Both the position numbers and the translations under genes were made by a program. From Bacillota bacterium (GTDB lineage Bacteria; Bacillota; Clostridia; Christensenellales; Aristaeellaceae), in NCBI GenBank assembly GCA_023413135.1, contig JAEZQK010000036.1, positions 1 through 42,937 of the forward strand: a stretch of DNA of 42,937 nucleotides, written 5' to 3'. Each line of letters opens with the position of its first letter. Position 1 is the first letter of the stretch. The notes beneath the pieces were generated by a model. That model searched no databases and was not told where the DNA came from. It saw only the letters and a program-made list of their open reading frames with translations. Shown here one piece after another: positions 33,074 to 40,074 of the stretch.

Positions 33074-33394
33074 ATGGATTACTCCTCGCTTGGGGCACGC
33101 ATCCGGAGGGAGCGCATCCTGCGCGGATGGACACAGGAACAACTGGCGGAAAAAGCAAATATTTCTCTATCTTTTCTGGGTCATATCGAACGGGGAACGA
33201 GGAAAGCCAGCCTGGAGACACTGGTTGCTTTGGCAAACGTACTGAACGCGAGCATCGATGAACTGCTTTCCGGCAACCTCACGCATAAGCCCCGGTTTCA
33301 CGCAGATCAACTTCCCGGTAAGAAGCAAACTGCCTTGCAGGAAATATTGCGTACAGTAGAAGAAGCGCTGGGCACATGGTCTGAAGAAGAGTGA
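33074..33394 (+). CDS. XRE-family HTH regulator
   Basis: A 106-aa protein with a complete HTH_3 domain at residues 6-65 (LGARIRRERILRGWTQEQLA, NISLSFLGHIERGTRKAS, LETLVALANVLNASIDELLSG) and a short charged C-terminal tail (LQEILRTVEEALGTWSEEE). Such single-domain regulators are often self-regulating. The ATG is preceded by GGGAGG at a rather long 13 nt. A strong terminator follows. Confidence 0.92.
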   Translation: MDYSSLGARIRRERILRGWTQEQLAEKANISLSFLGHIERGTRKASLETLVALANVLNASIDELLSGNLTHKPRFHADQLPGKKQTALQEILRTVEEALGTWSEEE

Positions 33395-33407
33395 CTTTTT
33401 CCGTAAA

Positions 33408-33447
33408 AATGCCCGGCGGTTCATGCCGCCGGGCATTTCGTTTTTTT
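33408..33447 (+). terminator. Terminator of the XRE gene
   Basis: AAATGCCCGGCGG (33408-33420) pairs with CCGCCGGGCATTT (33426-33438), followed by CG and a run of seven T. Confidence 0.9.
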
Positions 33448-33449
33448 CA

Positions 33450-33569
33450 TCACAGGACCAGGGAAAGCGGTACGTACACGCGCGTGCCCAGATTTTGATT
33501 GAGCATGTACAGGCCCTTGGCATCGCCGCCGAACAGGCCATAGCGCTTGATCAGTTCGTCCGCATTCTT
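33450..33569 (-). pseudogene. 39-codon open frame directly after the nitroreductase stop codon
   Basis: Immediately after the TAA of the nitroreductase gene and in the same frame, 39 sense codons run to a TGA (33450-33452). The peptide reads KNADELIKRYGLFGGDAKGL then MLNQNLGTRVYVPLSLVL, which looks like the end of a real protein. There is no start codon with ribosome-binding site, so it is best seen as a gene remnant; stop-codon readthrough is a less likely alternative. Confidence 0.4.
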
Positions 33570-34172
33570 TTAAGAAAACACCTTAAGCCTATCCGCCATT
33601 GCCATATGGTCTTTCTCATCCGGCTCTGAAAGCGGCTTGCCAAAGGGCATCTGCGCCGTCAGCTTCCAGGATTCCGGCACATGCCATTCCTTGCGCACCG
33701 CCTCGTCGATCAGCGGGTGATAGTGCTGCAGCGATGCGCCCAGCCCCTCCTGAGCCAAGGCCACCCAAACGGTAAACTGGTGCATGGCGGCGGTATGCTC
33801 CGACCATACGGGGAAATTATGGGCGTACAGGGCAAACTGATCCTGCAATCCTTTGACGACCGCCTGATCCTCAAAGAACAATACCGTGCCGTAGCCGGAT
33901 TGGAAATCTTCCTGGACCTTTGCCTTCGAATTTGCAAACTGCTGGTCGTCCGTTACCTTGCGCAGCGCATCGATAACGATATCCCACAGCTTTTTGTGAT
34001 GTTCGCCGAAAAGCACCAGGATACGGGTGCTCTGGCAATTAAAAGAGGAAGGTACAAGCGTAAGCGCTTTCTCCACAATCTCAACGACTTTTTCTTGCGT
34101 AACGGGCTTTTCCTTGTCAAAGCCGTAGACACTGTGACGGCTTTCCAAAGCCTTCCAAAATGTCTTTTCCAT
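33570..34172 (-). CDS. Nitroreductase-family protein, Frm2/HBN1-like
   Basis: A 200-aa flavin-dependent reductase. FWKALESRHSVYGFDKEKPV and TLVPSSFNCQSTRILVLFGEHHKKLWDIV are typical of the fatty-acid-repression (Frm2)-like branch of nitroreductases, FMN enzymes reducing nitro compounds or quinones with NAD(P)H. The C-terminal GLGASLQHYHPLIDEAV and MPFGKPLSEPDEK complete the fold. The ATG at 34170-34172 is the natural start; an in-frame upstream extension is not conserved-looking. Confidence 0.92.
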   Translation of the reverse strand: MEKTFWKALESRHSVYGFDKEKPVTQEKVVEIVEKALTLVPSSFNCQSTRILVLFGEHHKKLWDIVIDALRKVTDDQQFANSKAKVQEDFQSGYGTVLFFEDQAVVKGLQDQFALYAHNFPVWSEHTAAMHQFTVWVALAQEGLGASLQHYHPLIDEAVRKEWHVPESWKLTAQMPFGKPLSEPDEKDHMAMADRLKVFS

Positions 34173-34282
34173 GGATGTCGACCTGCCTTTAACTTCATTT
34201 CCCGTCGGTTTCCCACCGGGTGGTATTTGTGTTTCTGAACACATGATACCCTAAAGGCTGTACCGTGAAACAAATTTTTTGC

Positions 34283-35317
34283 TTATCGGAGGCTGATCGA
34301 TTCCCGCATGCACAGCGAGCAAGGAAGCACCAGGCTTTCCTGTCCGTTCTTGGGCTCCTCCAACATGGCAAGCAGCATCCTGGCACTTTCGAAGCCTATT
34401 TGGCGGGTGGGTAAAGAAACTGTGGTGAGCGGCGGATACAGGTGGGCGGCAATTTCCCGGTTGTCAAACCCGGCCACGGACACGTCGCCCGGAATATCCA
34501 GCCCGCGCTGCCGTAAAGCCCGGTAACAGCCGGCGGCCATCAAATCGTTCATGGCAAAGATGGCGGTAGGCCGGTTAGGCAAGGACAGCAGTGCTTCCGT
34601 TTCCGTGACGGCGCTTTGGTACTCCCAGTCGCCCCACCGGATAAATTCGGGCGCTACTGCAAGGCCTGCTTCCGCCATGGTTTTCAAAAAACCATCCAGG
34701 CGCTGGCGGCTGGGGTCTGAATCCCGGTGCCCAGCGATGACGGCGATGCGCTTGTGGCCCTTTTCGATCAGGCAGCGTGTGATGGCTGCCGCGCTTAGCC
34801 TGTTGTCATAAGTCACGTATAGTCCGTTTGGCTCTCCCGCCTTGGCATAGGCGTATACCAAGGGTTTGTCCACCGGCATCAGAACCCCGTCCAAGGACCT
34901 GTCATGCATGGCCACGTAGATGATGCCATCCACATGGGCGTCCAGCAGCACTTTCATGCCCCGGTTGATCTCATCCTGGCACATGGCGATATGATCATAC
35001 TGGTTGTACAGCTTTTCCAGCAGGCGCAGGTTATTAAGCAGCAGCTGATAGCCCCGCATTTCCAGGTATTCGCTGATGCCCGTTACGATTTCCGGAACCG
35101 GCAAGCCGCGGATGTCTTCCGCCAGAACACCTACGGTCTGCGTTTTGTTCATGCGTAGACTTTTGGCGATGGTGTTGAGCGTATAATCCGTCTGGCGGAT
35201 GGCTTCTTCCACCCGGCGCCGTGTCTCTTCCTTCACGGGTTTTTTCCCGCTGAGCACATGGGAGACTGTGGCGGTGGAGACTTTCGCCAGATGGGCGATC
35301 TGCTTCATGTTCGGCAT
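34283..35317 (-). CDS. LacI-family transcriptional regulator
   Basis: A 344-aa repressor-type regulator. The N-terminal HTH (MKQIAHLAKVSTATVSHVLSG) and hinge (IAKSLRMNKTQTVGVLAED) are followed by a periplasmic-binding-like ligand domain with AIFAMNDLMAAGCYRALRQRG and IPGDVSVAGFDN. The promoter at 35353-35381 and a TAATCGATTA palindrome at 35341-35350 over the start site imply self-repression. It is divergent from an MFS gene that is its likely target. Confidence 0.95.
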   Translation of the reverse strand: MPNMKQIAHLAKVSTATVSHVLSGKKPVKEETRRRVEEAIRQTDYTLNTIAKSLRMNKTQTVGVLAEDIRGLPVPEIVTGISEYLEMRGYQLLLNNLRLLEKLYNQYDHIAMCQDEINRGMKVLLDAHVDGIIYVAMHDRSLDGVLMPVDKPLVYAYAKAGEPNGLYVTYDNRLSAAAITRCLIEKGHKRIAVIAGHRDSDPSRQRLDGFLKTMAEAGLAVAPEFIRWGDWEYQSAVTETEALLSLPNRPTAIFAMNDLMAAGCYRALRQRGLDIPGDVSVAGFDNREIAAHLYPPLTTVSLPTRQIGFESARMLLAMLEEPKNGQESLVLPCSLCMRESISLR

Positions 35318-35340
35318 GTACGTGCTTCCTCTTTCAGGGA

Positions 35341-35350
35341 TAATCGATTA
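35341..35350. promoter_or_regulatory. LacI-type operator
   Basis: TAATCGATTA, a perfect palindrome with the central CG typical of LacI-family sites, directly downstream of the lacI-like -10 box. Confidence 0.65.
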
Positions 35351-35352
35351 AT

Positions 35353-35381
35353 ATGTTATCATGCAATAATTTTCCTGTCAA
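35353..35381 (-). promoter_or_regulatory. Promoter of the LacI-family gene
   Basis: TTGACA (35376-35381), 17 nt, TAACAT (35353-35358) on the minus strand. Confidence 0.78.
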
Positions 35382-35390
35382 GGCAGCGCC

Positions 35391-35419
35391 TTGACACCAC
35401 CCTATGCAAATGCTATCAT
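35391..35419 (+). promoter_or_regulatory. Promoter of the MFS transporter gene
   Basis: TTGACA (35391-35396), 17 nt, TATCAT (35414-35419). Its -35 box and that of the divergent promoter are the two arms of a palindrome, TCAAGGCAGCGCCTTGA (35378-35394). Confidence 0.78.
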
Positions 35420-35455
35420 TTCCACGGCGCGGTGCACGTGCCCCAGAGGTAGTAT

Positions 35456-36748
35456 ATGGCCAAGCTGCCCAAGAAGATTGCTTCCCATCCCCTGATCGAT
35501 ACGCTGATCCATTCTAAAGGCAATGAGCGGGCATGCTTAATCACCGAGCCCTTGTGGGGTATCCCTTATAATCTGTTCGCTCCCTTTGTGTCTGTTTATA
35601 TGGCGGCCCTTGGGATGACGCCGCTGATGATCGGCGTGACGGCCACTGTCTTTTTCGCCTCCCAGATGGTATGGGCGCTACTCGGCGGTATTCTTACCGA
35701 CAAAATGGGGCGCAGGCTGTGTACCCTTGTGTTTGACTTCCTATGCTGGAGCTTGCCGGCGTTTTTATGGATGCTTGCCAAGAATGAGTATTGGTTCCTG
35801 GCCGCGGCGCTGTTCAACGGCATGATCCGCGTTACGGAAAACTCCTGGACGCTTTTATTTGTGGAGGAGGCGCCGGAAAACAAGCTGGTGCACCTGTATT
35901 CCCTGGCGAATATTGCGGGGCTGATCGCGGGTTTCGTGGCCCCCGTTTCCTATTTCTTTGTGGATAGGTATTCCATCGTTCCCACCATGCGCGTTTTATA
36001 CGGGATCACTTTTGTGCTGATGACAACCAAGTTTGTTCTTTTGTATTTTATGACCCATGAAACGGCCATCGGCAAGCGGCGTCAGGAGGAATTCCACCAG
36101 CGCAGCATGCTTAAGCACCTGCTGGACAGCCGCCATGTACTGCTTGCGATGCTCAAAACACGAAGAGTGATGTACACGGTGGCGCTTTTAGCCTGCTATG
36201 GCGCCGTCCGCAGCGTCGTGGATAACTTCTGGCCGCTTTTGATTACGGAAAAGCTGGGCATCGCGCAAAAGAATCTATCTATGTTTGCGATGCTTCGCTC
36301 CCTGGTTTTTTTAAGTGGATATTTCCTGTTTACCGGGAAGGTCGATGTGCGGAAATTCAAAAAGCCTTTGCTGATCGCCTTTTCCTGCTTTGGTGCGGTG
36401 CAGTGCATGCTGATCTTTTTGCACACCGGCTCCTACTTACTGCTTGGCCTGGGCGTTTTAATAGAGGCGTTGTCCCTGTCGGTATTAAGCCCCCTCACCT
36501 CATCGCTGCAAATGCTGAGTATGGACCGGGAAGAACGGGCACGGATGAACGGCTTGTTTCTGGCCATGTGCCTTTTGATCACTTCCCCCGTGGGTGCATT
36601 GGCCGGGGCGCTGGCCCAGGTCGACCGTTCCCTGCCCTTTGTGCTGACACTGGTGCTCTGCTTGCTGGCGCTGTTCCTTTCCCTGAAAGTATCGCAAATC
36701 AAGCAGGAGGAGGAAGCTCCTTCCGCCGCAGACAGTATTGCCGGATGA
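35456..36748 (+). CDS. Major facilitator superfamily transporter
   Basis: A 430-aa membrane protein with about 12 hydrophobic segments. The loop between helices 2 and 3, GGILTDKMGRRLCTLVFD, is the MFS signature motif A (GxxxDRxGRR). The N-terminus is cytosolic and basic (MAKLPKKIASHPLIDTLIHS). The substrate cannot be read from sequence; control by a LacI regulator hints at a sugar or sugar-derived compound. The ATG follows AGAGGTAGTAT. A terminator follows at 36754. Confidence 0.92.
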   Translation: MAKLPKKIASHPLIDTLIHSKGNERACLITEPLWGIPYNLFAPFVSVYMAALGMTPLMIGVTATVFFASQMVWALLGGILTDKMGRRLCTLVFDFLCWSLPAFLWMLAKNEYWFLAAALFNGMIRVTENSWTLLFVEEAPENKLVHLYSLANIAGLIAGFVAPVSYFFVDRYSIVPTMRVLYGITFVLMTTKFVLLYFMTHETAIGKRRQEEFHQRSMLKHLLDSRHVLLAMLKTRRVMYTVALLACYGAVRSVVDNFWPLLITEKLGIAQKNLSMFAMLRSLVFLSGYFLFTGKVDVRKFKKPLLIAFSCFGAVQCMLIFLHTGSYLLLGLGVLIEALSLSVLSPLTSSLQMLSMDREERARMNGLFLAMCLLITSPVGALAGALAQVDRSLPFVLTLVLCLLALFLSLKVSQIKQEEEAPSAADSIAG

Positions 36749-36753
36749 AAAAA

Positions 36754-36784
36754 CGGGGGAGCGCAATCGCTCCCCCGAAAAAAA
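36754..36784 (+). terminator. Terminator of the MFS gene
   Basis: CGGGGGAGCG (36754-36763) pairs with CGCTCCCCCG (36768-36777), then AAAAAAA; it lies 6 nt after the stop and the A-run upstream and downstream makes it work best on the minus strand or as an RNA-end hairpin. Confidence 0.65.
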
Positions 36785-37196
36785 TCGTCACAAAGTAGTG
36801 GTCTGGCCTATGGCTTGTGAGGGCATTAATACATTGGGTAAGTGCATAAGTTATGTCTTCAGGAAAATACGCGTGCGAAGCACGCCGCCAATATTAAAGC
36901 GTTTGTGGGGGTCTGGGGGGAATCGCAACCCCCCAGCCCTTTCTGGTTCTCTTTCGGGACGAAAGAGAACACCCCCTTGTCACAGGCAAGTTGCTTGCAA
37001 CTTGCCGAGGTAACGCCTTTTAACAGCCGTCGAAATACACCTCATCCGGCGCTTCGCGCCACCTTCCCCTCAAGGGGAAGGCTCATCTTCGCTCGTCTGC
37101 TGCGATGGAAGATTATCAGAGGGAGTGTCAAGTTTGGTATCCTATCTGCAACATGTGGTAATAAGGCCTCGCACGCTCAAATGCGGTATTCTTAAT
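36785..37196. repeat. Gene-free cluster of short palindromes and a CACCTCATCC repeat
   Basis: No gene seen. Consecutive stems: CTGGGGGG...CCCCCCAG near 36915-36938, GTTCTCTTTCG-GGA-CGAAAGAGAAC near 36947-36971, GGCAAGTTGC-TT-GCAACTTGCC near 36984-37005, and at 37031-37083 a CACCTCATCC copy ending in CCTTCCCCTCAAGGGGAAGG. Confidence 0.75.
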
Positions 37197-37955
37197 TTAT
37201 AATACACTTTGCAAAAACTGCCGCAGCCGCTCGTTTTCGGGATTTCCGAAAATCTCCTTGGGCGTTCCCTGCTGGGCGATGGACCCCTGGTCCATGAAGA
37301 TCACCTTGTCGGCCACTTCTCTGGCAAAGCCCATTTCGTGGGTCACCACCACCATGGTCATGCCTTCATACGCCAGGCTTTTGATGACGCTGAGCACCTC
37401 GCCCACCAGTTCCGGGTCCAGGGCGGAGGTAGGCTCGTCAAAGAGCATGATGTCCGGCTGCATGGCCAGAGCCCTGGCGATGGCCACACGCTGCTGCTGC
37501 CCGCCGGAGAGGCGGGAGGGATATTCATCTACTTTTTCCGAAAGCCCCACTCTACTAATCAGATCCCGGGCGATGGCTTCGGCCTTTTTTGCGTCCATTT
37601 TCTTCACGTTCACCGGGGCGACCATCACGTTTTGCAAAACAGTGCGGTGCGGGAACAGGTTGAAGGATTGAAAGACCATGCCCATTTTGAGCAGGATGGC
37701 GCTGCGCTCCTTGGGGGTGAGCTTTACACTGTTCACACCATCCTTGCGGTCATCCAAAAGCTGGTCCTCAATAATGATCCGGCCTGAGGTGATCTTCTCC
37801 AGATGGATCAACGAGCGCAAAAAGGTGGATTTGCCCGAACCGGACGGGCCAATGATGCATACCACCTCACCCTTGTCGATGGATACGCTCACATCCTTGA
37901 GCACCTGCAAGGAGCCAAACTGCTTGCATATGTGCTCCGCCTGGATCATGGCCAT
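37197..37955 (-). CDS. Polar amino-acid ABC transporter ATP-binding protein
   Basis: A 252-aa GlnQ/HisP-type ATPase. Walker A GPSGSGKST, ABC signature LSGGQQQRVAIARAL, Walker B IMLFDEPTSALDPE and H-loop VVTHEMGFA are all present. It energises uptake of a polar amino acid together with the permease and binding protein genes upstream in the order binding protein, permease, ATPase. The gap to the permease gene is 47 nt. Confidence 0.96.
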   Translation of the reverse strand: MAMIQAEHICKQFGSLQVLKDVSVSIDKGEVVCIIGPSGSGKSTFLRSLIHLEKITSGRIIIEDQLLDDRKDGVNSVKLTPKERSAILLKMGMVFQSFNLFPHRTVLQNVMVAPVNVKKMDAKKAEAIARDLISRVGLSEKVDEYPSRLSGGQQQRVAIARALAMQPDIMLFDEPTSALDPELVGEVLSVIKSLAYEGMTMVVVTHEMGFAREVADKVIFMDQGSIAQQGTPKEIFGNPENERLRQFLQSVL

Positions 37956-38002
37956 GATGGTTCCTCCTATGACGTTTCAATAAATCCGAATGATCGATAA
38001 AG

Positions 38003-38662
38003 TTACTGGTATACGCTGAATTTCTTCTCCAGGCGGTTGAACACCCAGGTGAAAACCGCCGTGATGACCAGGTAAATCACCATGGCCGGCAGATAGACAA
38101 GCGCGCTGGCGCTGGACGACATGATCTGCGAAGTTTTCTTCATCAGATCCACCAGGGCGATGGAGGATACCAGGGAGGTATCCTTGATGACCATGATGAA
38201 TTCGTTGCCCACCGGGGGGATCAGACGCCTTATGGACTGGGGGATGATGATCAGCCGCATGGTCTGGCCATAGGTCATGCCCAGCACCTTGGAGGCCTCA
38301 AACTGCCCCTTATCGATGGATTGGATGGCCGCACGTATGATTTCCGCCAGGTATGCCCCGGAGTTTAACGCAAAGGCGATCCAGGCGGCAGCAAACCGGT
38401 CCTGAATAGTCAAGGCGGGATGGATGTAAGGAAGGCCGTAATAGATGAAAAACAGCTGCATCAGAAGCGGTGTTCCGCGGAAGAAAAACACATAGGCGCT
38501 GGAGAGCTTTTGCAGAATCTTTGACTTGGATATTTTCCCCAGAGCCAGAAAAACGCTGATGACCAGCCCGCAGCTCACCGCCAGCACCGTCAGCGATAAG
38601 GTGATGCCCGTGGCCTCCAACAGCGCCGGTATCCATTTACTGATCTTTTCCAGTAAGCTCAT
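38003..38662 (-). CDS. Polar amino-acid ABC transporter permease
   Basis: A 219-aa membrane protein of the HisM/GlnP type. LLEATGITLSLTVLAVSCGLVI begins the first membrane helices, FFRGTPLLMQLFFIYYGLP is the classic signature of this family, and GMTYGQTMRLIIIPQSIRRLIPPVGNEFI is the EAA loop that contacts the ATPase. The ATG at 38660-38662 follows AGGGGGAT. Confidence 0.95.
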   Translation of the reverse strand: MSLLEKISKWIPALLEATGITLSLTVLAVSCGLVISVFLALGKISKSKILQKLSSAYVFFFRGTPLLMQLFFIYYGLPYIHPALTIQDRFAAAWIAFALNSGAYLAEIIRAAIQSIDKGQFEASKVLGMTYGQTMRLIIIPQSIRRLIPPVGNEFIMVIKDTSLVSSIALVDLMKKTSQIMSSSASALVYLPAMVIYLVITAVFTWVFNRLEKKFSVYQ

Positions 38663-38701
38663 GACCCATCCCCCTGGGTGTATACTTTGTGAAGAAAGAC
38701 G

Positions 38702-38740
38702 CTTGTCCGTCATTGCCCCGCCGGGACAATGACGGACAAG
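38702..38740 (-). terminator. Intercistronic stem-loop between binding-protein and permease genes
   Basis: CTTGTCCGTCATTG (38702-38715) pairs perfectly with CAATGACGGACAAG (38727-38740). The T-run is weak, so it may act as partial terminator or as an RNA stabiliser, raising binding protein over permease. Confidence 0.65.
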
Positions 38741-38761
38741 TCCTATTCCGTTTCAGGATTT

Positions 38762-39550
38762 TTACCTTACACCCGCCGTGGTGTCAATGCCAAAGTGCTT
38801 CATGGCGATCTCGGTCATCTTCCCTTCGGCATACATGGCGTCAATGGTTTCCTCGATGGCCTGGGTCAGCGCATCGTTGCCCTTCTTCAGGCACAGGCCC
38901 ATGGGCTCGGCTTCTTCGTTTTCCCATACGATGGAGAACTTGTCGGCATCGGCGCCCAGGTAATAGGCAGCCACCACGCTGTCCACCAGCACGGCGTCTA
39001 CGCGGTTAAGTTTCAGTTCTTCAAAGCACTGGATGATCTTGTCGTATACGAAATAGTCGTTGACCGTAAGGCCGGCTTCCATCTTCGCCTTCATATACAC
39101 ATCGGCGGTGGTTTCGGTCTGTACGGCTACGCGATATCCGGCAAGATCATCGGGAGACTTGATGGGCAGGTCTTTGGCCGTCACCAGCACCAGCTTGTTG
39201 GCGATGTAGGGCTTGGTAAGGTTGTAGTTTTCCTGGCGGGTCGGCGTGATGCTAACGGCGGAGATGATCACGTCATACCGGCTGGAATCCAGCGAAGCGA
39301 AGATGCCATCCCAGGCGGTGTCCACCAGTTCCAATGTCAGATTAAGGCGGGCGGCCAGTTCGTTGGCCACGTCGATATCAAAACCGATGGGCGTTACGCC
39401 GTCTTCATCAAGATATTCCATGGGGGGATACCCGATTTCCAGACCCACCTGAAGTACGCCTTCCTTCAGCGTAAGACCTTCGCCCAAAGCCGTGCCGGCC
39501 ATGGCCAGCACCAGGATGACCGCCATCATTACCACTGCTATTTTCCGCAT
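38762..39550 (-). CDS. Polar amino-acid ABC transporter substrate-binding protein
   Basis: A 262-aa protein of the SBP family 3. Residues 1-23 (MRKIAVVMMAVILVLAMAGTALG) form a signal peptide; no lipobox Cys is seen, so it would be freely secreted or held by an uncleaved signal, unusual for a Firmicute. The family signature GFDIDVANELAARLNLTLELV and motifs WDGIFASLDSSRYDVIIS, YRVAVQTETTADVYM and AVLVDSVVAAYYLG are clear. The ligand is probably an amino acid; which one is unknown. First gene of the transporter operon. Confidence 0.93.
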   Translation of the reverse strand: MRKIAVVMMAVILVLAMAGTALGEGLTLKEGVLQVGLEIGYPPMEYLDEDGVTPIGFDIDVANELAARLNLTLELVDTAWDGIFASLDSSRYDVIISAVSITPTRQENYNLTKPYIANKLVLVTAKDLPIKSPDDLAGYRVAVQTETTADVYMKAKMEAGLTVNDYFVYDKIIQCFEELKLNRVDAVLVDSVVAAYYLGADADKFSIVWENEEAEPMGLCLKKGNDALTQAIEETIDAMYAEGKMTEIAMKHFGIDTTAGVR

Positions 39551-39850
39551 GTTTTGTATCTTCCTCCCTCATTCTTCTCTGTTCCCTCAAAGGAACACCA
39601 CGTAAGACGGGCACTTTCCTTTATGAAAGAAACACTAACATCAAGGCTTGACTATGTCAATACTTTTGTTGTGTTTTTTCCGTTTTTCTTATGCATTGTA
39701 TACTGTATATTCAGTATATTCTATTTTGGGCGCTTCTGATGGATGGCATGAAAAGTTAGACGGGCCAACAAGAAGCTGGCCCGCCCTGTGAAATAGCACC
39801 TGTATGCCTTGTTTGGAGTCTGCAAGTTAGGATTTTTTTCTTGCAAATAT
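39551..39850. other. Leader of the amino-acid transporter and a terminator
   Basis: A 300-nt gene-free stretch. The right part has a terminator-like stem CGGGCCA (39761-39767) with TGGCCCG (39777-39783) for the minus-strand 50-aa gene. The left 200 nt are AT-rich and probably hold the transporter promoter; I cannot fix its -10 box. Confidence 0.4.
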
Positions 39851-40003
39851 CTACAAATCATCCGCATCCTGGTCCGGCTCGCCTCCATCCTTAGGCGTGC
39901 CTGTGTAGCTGCCGAGTACGTCGTTGGTTTCCGGGTCCCGCATCATACGGCCCAGCAATTCTTCCTTCTTAAGCTTCTTGCGGTTTTTCAGTTTATCTTC
40001 CAT
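39851..40003 (-). CDS. Small charged protein of unknown function (50 aa)
   Basis: MEDKLKNRKKLKKEELLGRM at the start and DVLGSYTGTPKDGGEPDQDA then DDL at the end: a basic helix followed by an acidic, Gly/Pro-containing tail. The ordered tail motif GSYTGxPxDGxxPxQDADDL looks conserved rather than random and I believe it recurs in small clostridial proteins, but I cannot name a family. ATG at 40001-40003 follows AAAGGAGG, which lies inside an 18-bp hairpin (40007-40051). It is 71 nt downstream of leuS on the same strand. Confidence 0.8.
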   Translation of the reverse strand: MEDKLKNRKKLKKEELLGRMMRDPETNDVLGSYTGTPKDGGEPDQDADDL

Positions 40004-40006
40004 GGA

Positions 40007-40051
40007 AAGCGCCTCCTTTTCCGGACAGTATGCCCGAAAAAGGAGGCGCTT
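40007..40051 (-). promoter_or_regulatory. Hairpin enclosing the ribosome-binding site of the 50-aa gene
   Basis: 40007-40024 pairs with 40034-40051 over 18 positions with one mismatch. On the minus-strand transcript the 3' arm contains AAAGGAGG (40012-40019), 8 nt ahead of the ATG. No U-run follows, so it fits ribosome-site masking better than termination. Confidence 0.7.
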
Positions 40052-40074
40052 ATTGGAAATATCTTGGGAAAAAA

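Noticed and set aside
33450..33572. Programmed stop-codon readthrough in the nitroreductase gene
   Set aside because: The nitroreductase is already full length; no readthrough signal is known to me here, so a remnant is simpler.
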